Source: Streptomyces griseofuscus (lineage in GTDB: Bacteria > Actinomycetota > Actinomycetes > Streptomycetales > Streptomycetaceae). From it: a stretch of 64,000 nt of DNA. The notes below the pieces were generated by a model. That model ran no database searches. It was not told where the DNA came from and saw only the letters and a program-made list of their open reading frames with translations. Shown here piece by piece: positions 52,739-61,079 of this stretch (the first letter of the stretch is position 1; the number at the start of each line of letters is the position of its first letter). The position numbers and the translations under genes are program-made. The DNA lies in assembly GCF_014673495.1 (NCBI RefSeq), contig NZ_CP051006.1:2356001-2420000 (forward strand). The letters are read 5' to 3'.

Positions 52739-53173
52739 TCAGCGGGTGCCCGCCTCGGCGCGCGCGTAGAACGCGGCGATTTCGTGGGGGTTCTTGGTGT
52801 AGACGTCGATCTTGCGCACCGTTCCGTCCTCGACCTGGTGGATCTCGACCATGGTCAGCGGGAATTCCTCACCGGTGGTGTGGGCCGTGAGCGTTCCGGT
52901 GAGCGTTCCGATGACGCCGGCCGGGCCTTCGAACACCTCGGCATCAGTGATGGCGACGTTGGCGTAGCCCATCATCGCGCCCAGGATCGACTGCACGAAC
53001 ACCTCGCGGCCCTGGTGCACGCCGCCGTAGGGGAGCTGGGTCGGCTCGTCGACGATCACCTCAGGGTCGAGCTTGGCCAGGACACCCGGCACGTCGTTCT
53101 TGCTCAGCGCGTCATACAGCCCTCGCACGACCTCCGCGGGGCTCTCCGTCACCGTCTTCATCTGGTTGCTCAT
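52739..53173 (-). CDS. NTF2/SnoaL-like small protein
   Basis: A 144-residue cone-barrel protein (PAEVVRGLYDALSKNDVPGV at the start, then YGGVHQGREVFVQSILG and VEIHQVEDGTVRKIDVYTK). This fold includes isomerases, hydrolases and ligand-binding proteins. It is divergent from the MmyB-type regulator and likely co-regulated with the SDR downstream. Confidence 0.88.
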   Translation of the reverse strand: MSNQMKTVTESPAEVVRGLYDALSKNDVPGVLAKLDPEVIVDEPTQLPYGGVHQGREVFVQSILGAMMGYANVAITDAEVFEGPAGVIGTLTGTLTAHTTGEEFPLTMVEIHQVEDGTVRKIDVYTKNPHEIAAFYARAEAGTR

Positions 53174-53370
53174 CTCGCGTGCCCTTCAGGTTTGTTTCCG
53201 GTACAAGAAAGGTCGGCCGGCCGGGGGGCCTGTGTCCTCGCACCGGTCGGGCCCCGGGGATCGGGGCACGCACCATGCAACGGCAGACCGCCGTGACCGG
53301 GGAGTCTCTGCTGCGAGGGGTACTGGCAGGGACCCCCCACCCCTCGCGCGGCCTGCCTACCCTGGTCGGC

Positions 53371-54270
53371 ATGGACAACCGGGACGCAGTCAGCGCATTC
53401 CTCCGCTCCCGACGCGAGAGGATCACCCCCGGGCAGGCGGGGCTGCCGACCTACGGCCGGCGGCAGGTGCCCGGACTGCGCAGGGGCGAGGTCGCCACGC
53501 TCGCCGGGGTGAGCGTCGAGTACTACACGCGCCTGGAGCGCGGCAACCTGCGGGGTGTCTCCGACAGCGTGCTGGACGCCCTCGCCCAGGCACTGCGACT
53601 GGATGCCACCGAGCGCATGTACCTGTACGACCTCGCCCGCGCCGCCGGACCGGCGCCCAAGGCGCGGGCACGGCAGCGGGAGGTCCGGCCGACGGTGAGG
53701 CCGAGCGTGGCGCGGATCGTCGAAGGCATGCCGGGGATGCCGGCATACGTGATGAACAACCGCCTCGATGCGCTGGCCGCCAACCCGCTGGGCCGGACCC
53801 TGTACTCGGAGATGTACGCCGACCCGACATGCGGGGCGAACGTCGCCCGGTTCGCGTTCTTCAATCCAGCAGCCAGGCGGTTCTACACCGACTGGGAGCG
53901 CATGGCCCGCTTCGCCGTGGGCGCGCTACGCGTCGAGGCGGGGAAAAGCCCCTACGACCGGGAACTGTCGAACCTGATCGGTGAACTGTCCACCCGCAGC
54001 GACACCTTCCGCGTGATGTGGGGCTCCCACGACGTCCATGTCTTCCGCGAGAGCACCAAACGCCTCAACCATCCGCTCGTCGGCGAACTGGAACTCGATC
54101 AGGAGACCATGAGCCTGCCGGACGACAGCGGCCTGAGCGTGGTCGTCTACAGCGCGCCCCCCAAAACCGCCGCCGAGGACGGCCTGAAGCTACTCGCCAG
54201 CTGGTCCGCCACGACCAGACGGGAACAGAACGCGCAATCCACCAGCACACCGTCGACCCGGCAGCCCTGA
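53371..54270 (+). CDS. MmyB-type XRE-family regulator
   Basis: A 299-residue protein with an N-terminal helix-turn-helix (GLRRGEVATLAGVSVEYYTR, then LERGNLRGVS) and a C-terminal MmyB-like ligand-binding domain (MNNRLDALAANPLGRTL; FFNPAARRFYTDWERMAR) that may bind a fatty acid. I chose ATG 53371 for the family N-terminus (MDNRDAVSAFLRSRRERI). Such regulators commonly repress a divergent SDR gene, as here. Confidence 0.92.
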   Translation: MDNRDAVSAFLRSRRERITPGQAGLPTYGRRQVPGLRRGEVATLAGVSVEYYTRLERGNLRGVSDSVLDALAQALRLDATERMYLYDLARAAGPAPKARARQREVRPTVRPSVARIVEGMPGMPAYVMNNRLDALAANPLGRTLYSEMYADPTCGANVARFAFFNPAARRFYTDWERMARFAVGALRVEAGKSPYDRELSNLIGELSTRSDTFRVMWGSHDVHVFRESTKRLNHPLVGELELDQETMSLPDDSGLSVVVYSAPPKTAAEDGLKLLASWSATTRREQNAQSTSTPSTRQP

Positions 54271-54362
54271 CGGGCGACACCTGCCCGAAGAACCGCTCCA
54301 ACCGCCTGCGGCCACCTGCGGAGCTCCAGGGTCCTCCCATCCGGCGGCGCGGGACCGGGACA

Positions 54363-54942
54363 TTCCTCGTCGGTGGCATCCGGATCGCGCCGCGGACGCG
54401 GGCCGCCGGGCAGGTCGGGAAGCTGGAAGGAGTACCGGCCGAGCATGTTGACGTGATGCCGCACGAACGGGGAGAGGCGGGCCACGTCCTCGTCACGGAC
54501 GTCGAAGCCGTCCGCACGCAGCTGGTTCACCGCGGCGTCCATGTACCGCGTGTTGAACAGCACGAGTGCGTTGAGGACCAGGCCCAGGGCGCCGATCTGG
54601 TCTTCCATGCCGTCCTGGTAGCGCTGGTAGAGCTGCCCGGACCGGCCATGGAAGATCTTCCGGGCGAGGGAGTGGCGACCCTCCTGGAGGTTCGCCCGGC
54701 TCTTGATCTGCCGCCGGTAGCCGGGCTCGTCGGCCGGATCGTCCAGGAACACCCCCGAGGAACCGCACCGTGGTCATCTGCACCGCGAACCCGAGCCGGT
54801 TGTGTGCCCGCCGCTCCGGCTCGTTCAGCGCCCGATCCGCATCGTCCAGGAAGAAGAACCGCTCCAACTCCCTACGGGACGGCGCCCCGTCATACGCCGC
54901 GTACTTCGCGGCTTGCTCATCCGTCAGAAACTCGACCGGCAC
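54363..54942 (-). pseudogene. Tn3-family transposase remnant (internal deletion and frameshift)
   Basis: From 54942 on the minus strand the transposase N-terminus is readable: VEFLTDEQAAKYAAYDG, ELERFFFLDDADRAL and NRLGFAVQMTTVRFLG. At about 54752 the frame changes and jumps directly to the transposase C-terminus: RRQIKSRANLQEGRHSLA, RKIFHGRSGQLYQRYQ, LSPFVRHHVNMLGRYSF and RDPDATDEE. Some 800 residues including the catalytic DDE core are missing. No 38-bp terminal inverted repeats were found. The element is dead. Confidence 0.85.
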
Positions 54943-55009
54943 CCCGGACCTCCAGACAGTCAGTGATCAACACGACTGCCGAAGGCTCCGCCCCCGCCGG
55001 GCACACGAC

Positions 55010-55300
55010 AGCTGATCTGCGCAGGCCCGCGAGGACAAAGGCCACCGCACGCGCGCGAGCGGGCGGCACAAGCCCGGAAGGACGAGGCTCCGTCGGGCGG
55101 GCGAGAGCCGAGCCGCGCGGTCCGGACAGACGAGGCCCCGTCGAGCCGGCGAGAGCCGAGGCCCGGAACGACAAGACCCCGCCGAGGTCGGCCGGGCCGG
55201 GCCGCGCACGCCCGGAACGACGACGCCTCGCCGGGAGGAGTGAGGCCCCCGAGCGCCGGGGCCGGGCCGCGCAGCCCGGGAGGGAGGACCCGCCGGGCGG
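55010..55300 (+). repeat. Array B of degenerate ~48-bp tandem repeats
   Basis: Five or six units of the same family as array A, in the same orientation, fill the gap between the Tn3 remnant and the GHKL gene stop. CCGGGCCGCGCACGCCCGGAACGAC-type sequence at 55197-55221 is identical to array A at 49935-49959, and another unit shares about 26 of 27 bases with it. Together the arrays bracket the 5-kb segment of recombinase, SDR module and transposase remnant. Confidence 0.65.
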
Positions 55301-55317
55301 GCAGGGAGCGCGGTGCG

Positions 55318-57756
55318 TCAGTTGTCGCGTTCCGGGAGGACCAGGCGGAATGCCGCTCCCGTCAGGGCGCGGTTGTCGGGGTCGAGGACCTCGATGTCGG
55401 CGGAGACGTCGTCCGTGGCGCGGGACTGGAGGAAGCGGCGTACCCGGTGCAGGCCCCGGCCCCGGCCGTCGCCCCGGGTGGTCCAGGTGGGGCCGAAGAT
55501 CCGTGCCGGGCGCGAGCGGGCCCGCTCCGGCAGGCCGGGGCCGCTGTCGCGCAGGACGACCAGCACCTCGGGGCTCTCCCGCTCCACCAGGATCTGGAGC
55601 ACCCCGTCCTGCCCGGCGAGCGCCTCCGCCGCGTTGTCCATCACCTCGTAGAGCACCGCGCGCAGCACCGGCTCGGGCACCGCGACCCGCAGCCCGGGCG
55701 GGCAGCGCACATCCAGCCGGACATGGGGGTACGCCTCCGCGAACTCGGGCCCCAGGGAGGCGAGTAGCACGGCCGGTTCGGAGTCCAGGGTCCCGGCCGG
55801 GGTGAAGTCCTCTTCCGCGAGCTGGAGTCGGGCCTCCTCGGCGAACTCCTCATACGTGGAAGGCGTTTCACGCAGGCGGGCGTACACCGGCACGGTCGCG
55901 TAGCGGTTGAGGTGCCACGCCTTGGGCCCCTCACCCCCTTCCTCCCGCTCCAGGGCGAGCCTGCCGAGCAGCACGGTGAGCTGCTGCTCGGCCTCCGCGC
56001 GCAGCGCCCGTACGACACCGCTGAGCGGAACCCGCAGCTCCGCGCCGTCCGCCACGGCCAGCATTCCGCGGCGCACCAGCTCGTCGACGGCGGCCAGGAC
56101 GCGCTCCCTGACCCAGGGCTCCGCGCCGCACGCCTCCGCCATGTCCGCCGCCTCCTCCCGGCCGACCTGCCCGCCCACCGCGTCGCTCGCCGCCAGCGCC
56201 GCCCACCAGGCCGCCTCCGCCGCGGGCCCGCCGCAGCGGGCCGTCAGCTCCTCGCGCAGGGCATGCGTCAGCGCCTCGTCCCGCTGCCAGCCGCCCTCGG
56301 CCGCCGTCCAGCGCCGTACGGGGTCCGTGCCGTCGACCGGGTCCTGCGCGTACCGCAGCATCACCAGCAGCAGATACGGGTCCATGCCGGTGCAGTGCTC
56401 CATGGCCTGTACGGCCGCAGGGCCGCAGCCCAGTGACAGCCGGCTGATCCAGCGCAGGGTGCGCCAGGCCACATCGGGCTCGCCGCCCAGGATCCGGCCC
56501 AGCTCGGAGCCGCTGTGCCCGGCGAGAGCCGAGACCGGCCACTGCGGGGCGAGGACGCCGAGCAGGGCCGCGGCCCGGTCCGATACGTCGGTGAGCACCA
56601 CCACGCGCAGCAGGTCCCGCAGGGTCAGCACCGCGGTGGGCCGCCGGTCGGTGTAGCCGGACGGTTCGACCTTGGGGCCGACCACCACACAGGGCCGCTC
56701 GCCCTCACCGGTGTCCGGCAGGCCGACCGCGCCGGGGCCGCCGACGTACAGGTCGACGCGTCCGGTGGGGTGCAGCCGGGACAGGGCCGGGCCACCGAAC
56801 AGGCCGTCAAGGTAGGCGAGATGGAAGGAACTGTGCTCGACCGGCGTGGCCGTCATCGGTCCGGGCGGTTCCCCGAGGAAGCGGCACAGCGCGTCGGCGA
56901 ACCCGGCGGCCGCCCCGGCGGACGGATCGTGCTCCAACTTGCCGTACGCCGCGAGCAGTTCCTGTCCCTCACGGTCGGCCGCCCGCCAGTCCACGAACGC
57001 CGGAGGCCGCAGCCGGCCGGGGTTGAGGTGGCAGTCGAGGAACTGACGCGGGTCCCACTCGGCCTTCCAGACCGGCGGCGCGGTCATGCTCTCGGGAATG
57101 GGGGCGCCGGGCGGCTCCCGGTTCAACAGGGCGCTGGCGGCGACGAGTTCCCCGGCATCGAGCAGGGCCTGTACGCGGGCGGCAGCCCGGCCCGCGGCCC
57201 CCGTACGCTCCATCGGGGCGAGCCGGGCGGACAGTTCGCCCGCGGCGTCCGCGATGCGCCGTTCGAGATCGTCGGCCAGCGTGTCCAGGCGGGCCACGAC
57301 CCGGGGCCGCCCCGAGCGCGCCTGCTCCACCAGCGCCTCGGTCTCGGCGGGGTCGTCCCGCCATGCCACGCCCGCACCCTGCGCACGCCGGGCGAGGGCC
57401 CCGAGCCGCTGCCGTACCAGCTCCGCGGCCCGCACCCGCAGGCTCTCCAGGTGCCGGGCCAGCCGCTCGGCGTCGTACGGGCGCAGCTCCCCGCAGCCGG
57501 CGAGCAGATACTCGGCGGCGTCGAACTCGCCCCGCTCCAGCAGTTCTTCGCAGACGACGCCCACGGGGCGGCCGCCGAGCCGGGCGAGGACCGCGCGGGC
57601 CAGCTCGACGGCGTCCTCGGGGCCGTACGACGACTGCCGGCGCGCCAGCAGGGCCAGCACCTCGGGATAGCGGAACCGGCCGGGCCAGGTGCCGAGCAGA
57701 TGCCGGGCGCCGTCCAGATGGTTCCGCACCTGGCTGTCGTGGCTCGGCGCGCTCAT
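55318..57756 (-). CDS. Large protein with C-terminal GHKL ATPase domain, third gene of defence-like operon
   Basis: An 812-residue protein. The last 110 residues form a histidine-kinase-type ATPase domain: N-box YEVMDNAAEAL (703 on, Asn708), G1 RDSGPGLP (Asp737) and a short G2 GDGRGRGLHRV (about 761-771). No phospho-acceptor His box, HAMP or membrane segment is seen. The first ~680 residues are mainly helical with an early ARHLLGTWPGRFRYPEVLAL and no recognisable domain. Its ATG overlaps the stop of the PLD-like gene (ATGA). Could be an ATP switch or phosphotransfer partner of the kinase-helicase; function unknown. Confidence 0.75.
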   Translation of the reverse strand: MSAPSHDSQVRNHLDGARHLLGTWPGRFRYPEVLALLARRQSSYGPEDAVELARAVLARLGGRPVGVVCEELLERGEFDAAEYLLAGCGELRPYDAERLARHLESLRVRAAELVRQRLGALARRAQGAGVAWRDDPAETEALVEQARSGRPRVVARLDTLADDLERRIADAAGELSARLAPMERTGAAGRAAARVQALLDAGELVAASALLNREPPGAPIPESMTAPPVWKAEWDPRQFLDCHLNPGRLRPPAFVDWRAADREGQELLAAYGKLEHDPSAGAAAGFADALCRFLGEPPGPMTATPVEHSSFHLAYLDGLFGGPALSRLHPTGRVDLYVGGPGAVGLPDTGEGERPCVVVGPKVEPSGYTDRRPTAVLTLRDLLRVVVLTDVSDRAAALLGVLAPQWPVSALAGHSGSELGRILGGEPDVAWRTLRWISRLSLGCGPAAVQAMEHCTGMDPYLLLVMLRYAQDPVDGTDPVRRWTAAEGGWQRDEALTHALREELTARCGGPAAEAAWWAALAASDAVGGQVGREEAADMAEACGAEPWVRERVLAAVDELVRRGMLAVADGAELRVPLSGVVRALRAEAEQQLTVLLGRLALEREEGGEGPKAWHLNRYATVPVYARLRETPSTYEEFAEEARLQLAEEDFTPAGTLDSEPAVLLASLGPEFAEAYPHVRLDVRCPPGLRVAVPEPVLRAVLYEVMDNAAEALAGQDGVLQILVERESPEVLVVLRDSGPGLPERARSRPARIFGPTWTTRGDGRGRGLHRVRRFLQSRATDDVSADIEVLDPDNRALTGAAFRLVLPERDN

Positions 57757-60700
57757 GCGTTCTCCTTCCCGGCCTTCGGCAGCGCGGACAGCGCCTCCAG
57801 CAGGGCCTTGGCCGGATGGCAGGCCGGTTCGCCCAACTCGTCCGCCTCCTTGACCAGTTGATGCCAGGAATCGTCCAGGTGCAGGGCGAACCGCCGTTGG
57901 GCTGCGCTCAGTCGGAGCGCAGCCGGGCCCTGGTGCCCCTCCTCGGTGCGGGCGACGAGGGACCTGGCCTCGGCGATGAACTCGGCGAGACGGCGGGCGT
58001 AGGCGAAGTGGTTACTCCATTCGATCTTGCGCAGGCCGAGATCCGCGGACATCCGGTCGAGCTGGGTGCGGATCTCCTGCTCGCCCTGCGGCAGCCCCTC
58101 GATCACCGGGACCCAGCGGTCGGCGGGCCGGGGATCGTGGGCCATCTCGCGGACCTCGGCGAGGAGGCCGTCCGGCCGGAACAGGGCGCGGTGCAGCTTC
58201 TGGCCGTCCGTGAAGCTGAAGTGGTTCTTGGCCTGTTCGAAGTCGTCCACCTCGGCGGCGAGCCGCGCCCAGCGCTCGTCGGTACGCGCCGAGCGCTCCT
58301 GGCCGGCCGCCCATTCGTCGACGTCGTGCAGGGGCAGCGGGGCCGGTGCCGCCTCGAAGCAGGCGCGGGCGGCGCGCGCCAGCTCCAGCCAGGCCGTCGG
58401 CAGCCCCTCGGCGGGCGCCCCTTCCGTCAGATGGCGGCAGGCGAGCCGGCCCGTGTCGCCGCCGTGCAGCAGCATCTCGGCGACGGCGCCCGCGAGCGCG
58501 ACGGTGCGCTGCTCGGGCGGGGCCGCCTCCAGCGCGAGGGCACTGAAGAAGAGCTGCTCACCGAAGGGGCCGTGCTCCAACGGCAGTGCCACGGCGGCCA
58601 GTTCGACCGAGAGCGCGCCGGGGCCGCCGCCGAGCAGGGGGGTCAGCAGGTACGCCTCCATGAACGCGCCCCGCCGCCAGGCGTCCTCCAGGAGCCAGCG
58701 CGACCATCTCTCGGAGTCGGAGCGGTGGGGATCGGCAGGGTGGGAGCCGGAGTGGAGGGGGACGGCGAGGGGGTCGGCGTGGTGGGGATCCGCGCCTTGG
58801 TCCTCGGTGCCGCCCGGGCCCTCCGCATCGCCCAGACCCTCCGCATCGCCCTGGCTCTCCCCGCTGCCCTGGCCCATCAGCAACGCCGCCGCATACCGCC
58901 GTAGCTCCTCCGCGCCCCGGCCCGCGCGCTCCCGCTGGGCCAGGGCCGTCCACGGGTCGTCGTCCAGCGGGATGGCGGCGAACACCCCGGCCGTGGGGTG
59001 GTACTCCGGCCCCGCGCCCCCGGAGTCCCCCGCGGCTCCGAACCACTCCGGGATCCCCAGTTCCCGCGCGAAGTCCGCGGTGAACGAGGTCCCCACGATG
59101 TGCAGCCCGACCTGTGCCACCGCGCCCTGCCCCGGACGTGTCGCCCCATGTCCCACGGGGTGGTGGCTGCCCGCCACCATCTCGTGATCGCTGAGCACCG
59201 CCCGCGCCCTGGCCTTGCCGACGCGCAGGGTGCCGTCCGTCTTGAGGGCCTTGAGCAGGGCGTCGTACGCGGTGGCGGTGCGCCGGCCGCCGCTGAGCGA
59301 GGGATGCTGGAGGTGCACGACGCCGCCGGCCTCCCGCAGCCGGCGCAGCCGCAGGGCGAGGGTCTCGTCGCAGGCCTCGTGCTCGGCGCGGTCGTCGGTG
59401 ACGGCGAGCCGTTCGCCCGCGCTCGCGACGAGGCGGCCGACCACCTCGGCGTACGCGCCGTCCCACACGGCGCGCACCACCGGGTCGGCGCCCCGGTGCA
59501 CATCGTTCACCGCGTCCACGAGTTCGCGCAGCACCCGTCCCCAGGCGGCCGCCCAGCCGACCTGGAAGCCGACGGGGTCCTCGTCCCACCCCTCCGGCAG
59601 CTCCGGGGGTCCCCATCGCCACCAGCGCGCGGGCTCGGCCGGGACTCCGCGTCCGGTGCGGCCGAAGTCGCCGGGGGCGATGGCGATGCTCTGCGCGGTG
59701 TCCCAGTAGGGGTAGACCCTGCGTACCCAGCTGAGCAGGTCGGCCACGCACAGCGGGGGCGTGTCGGTGTCCTCGGAGGGCTCCACGAGCACCCCGGCGC
59801 CGGTCTCGGCCGACAGGAAGCCGCGGGAGCCGACGTAGGCGGCGCGGTTGTCGCAGATCAGCAGCGATGCCGCGCTGGAGCTGCTGCGTTTCTCCAGCAG
59901 CACCTTGCCCGCGTAGCGGGCCTTCAGGTCGAACAGGGCGGTCTCGGACCGGGGTTCGAGTTTCGCCGAGGGGTGATCGCCCCACAGCAGGACCAGGGTG
60001 ACGCCCCGTTTGAGCGCCTCCTCGATGCCGGGCAGCAGCGGGTTGAGGGCCTCGTAGGCGATGGTGGGCGCGGCCAGCACCAGTTGGTGCTCGGCGCGGT
60101 CGATCAGATCGCCGACGACATAGCCGACCCCGGCCCCGGGCGCCACCCGCTGGGCCCCGCAACGGGACCTGCGCGCCTCGGAGATCTGCTCCCGCAGCTG
60201 GTTCGTTCTGATCTCCAGGGCGTGGTGCCGGCCGGGCAGGTCCGGCAGTTCGGGTGCGTCGTCCAGTCCCTCGGCGAGCTGCTCCAGGTCGCGGATCAGC
60301 TCCTTGAGGGTGTCGGGCCGTACGACCTCCGGGACCTGGCGGTTCAGGAGTTTCTTGACGAAGGCGCTCTCGGGCCTGGTGTGCAGCAGATGGGTGATGT
60401 GCGCCTGGAAGAGCTGGGCGCCCCTGCGGCCCCAGCCGGGCGGCGCCTCGACGGGCACCGCGGCGATCTGCCCGCTGCCGGGGTCCCGTTTCACCACGAC
60501 CTCGACGGTGCTCCAGCGGACCGCCTCGGGCGGGCTGAGCACGGGGTTGGTGAACGACACGTTCAGCACCCGACGGCGCACGCCCCGGTCGCGGCGGTCC
60601 TCGGCGACGGCCCGGCGGACGGCGCGCAGCAGTTCGGTCTGCGGCAGGTCCTCCGCGGAGACGCCCCGGGCCACCGGCATCTCCAGGGCGCCCAGTGGCG

Positions 60701-61079
60701 CCCGGACGCTGCCGTCCCGGTAGGGCAGGATCGTCTCGGTCACCGGGTCGAACAGGAACTTGCGTGCATCCACGCTGGTGGCGACCGTCTGCGCGCCGTC
60801 GCCGTCGCCGAGGACCGCCTCGGCGGCCGGGGTGCCCTCCAGGGTGTGGGAGGTGAAGTCGACGGCGAGGAAGCCCCGGCTCCACAGGGCGTGCACCACG
60901 TCCAGCATCAGCCGTCGGGGCAGTGAGAAGAGGTCGCCGAGGGAGTCGACGGTGGTACGGCCGCCGGCCACCGCCGCGAGCACCAGCTCCTCCAGGGTCG
61001 AGGCGCCCTCCTCCGAACCGAGTTCCACCCTCAGGGTGATCACCCGGCAGGGCAGGGCCACCAGGGTCGTCTCACTCAC
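57753..61079 (-). CDS. PLD-fold protein with degenerate HKD motifs, second gene of defence-like operon
   Basis: A 1108-residue protein starting at GTG 61079, overlapping the helicase stop by 8 bp. An N-terminal region (1-110) looks like winged helix (TVDSLGDLFSLPRRLMLDV). A phospholipase-D-like fold follows (about 310-680). In the first half the segment LLICDNRAAYVGSRGF (406-421) keeps the Asp and Gly-Ser of an HKD motif, but the His and Lys positions are Ser/Ala. The second half (KARARAVLSDHEMVAGSHHP) is degenerate too. The C-terminal half is helical, with a low-complexity linker near 800-840. I read it as a PLD-family partner that may have lost nuclease activity. Confidence 0.7.
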   Translation of the reverse strand: MSETTLVALPCRVITLRVELGSEEGASTLEELVLAAVAGGRTTVDSLGDLFSLPRRLMLDVVHALWSRGFLAVDFTSHTLEGTPAAEAVLGDGDGAQTVATSVDARKFLFDPVTETILPYRDGSVRAPLGALEMPVARGVSAEDLPQTELLRAVRRAVAEDRRDRGVRRRVLNVSFTNPVLSPPEAVRWSTVEVVVKRDPGSGQIAAVPVEAPPGWGRRGAQLFQAHITHLLHTRPESAFVKKLLNRQVPEVVRPDTLKELIRDLEQLAEGLDDAPELPDLPGRHHALEIRTNQLREQISEARRSRCGAQRVAPGAGVGYVVGDLIDRAEHQLVLAAPTIAYEALNPLLPGIEEALKRGVTLVLLWGDHPSAKLEPRSETALFDLKARYAGKVLLEKRSSSSAASLLICDNRAAYVGSRGFLSAETGAGVLVEPSEDTDTPPLCVADLLSWVRRVYPYWDTAQSIAIAPGDFGRTGRGVPAEPARWWRWGPPELPEGWDEDPVGFQVGWAAAWGRVLRELVDAVNDVHRGADPVVRAVWDGAYAEVVGRLVASAGERLAVTDDRAEHEACDETLALRLRRLREAGGVVHLQHPSLSGGRRTATAYDALLKALKTDGTLRVGKARARAVLSDHEMVAGSHHPVGHGATRPGQGAVAQVGLHIVGTSFTADFARELGIPEWFGAAGDSGGAGPEYHPTAGVFAAIPLDDDPWTALAQRERAGRGAEELRRYAAALLMGQGSGESQGDAEGLGDAEGPGGTEDQGADPHHADPLAVPLHSGSHPADPHRSDSERWSRWLLEDAWRRGAFMEAYLLTPLLGGGPGALSVELAAVALPLEHGPFGEQLFFSALALEAAPPEQRTVALAGAVAEMLLHGGDTGRLACRHLTEGAPAEGLPTAWLELARAARACFEAAPAPLPLHDVDEWAAGQERSARTDERWARLAAEVDDFEQAKNHFSFTDGQKLHRALFRPDGLLAEVREMAHDPRPADRWVPVIEGLPQGEQEIRTQLDRMSADLGLRKIEWSNHFAYARRLAEFIAEARSLVARTEEGHQGPAALRLSAAQRRFALHLDDSWHQLVKEADELGEPACHPAKALLEALSALPKAGKENA

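Noticed and set aside
49788..55300. CRISPR arrays
   Set aside because: The repeats are degenerate over their whole ~48-bp length, with no constant repeat/unique spacer alternation, and no cas genes lie nearby.
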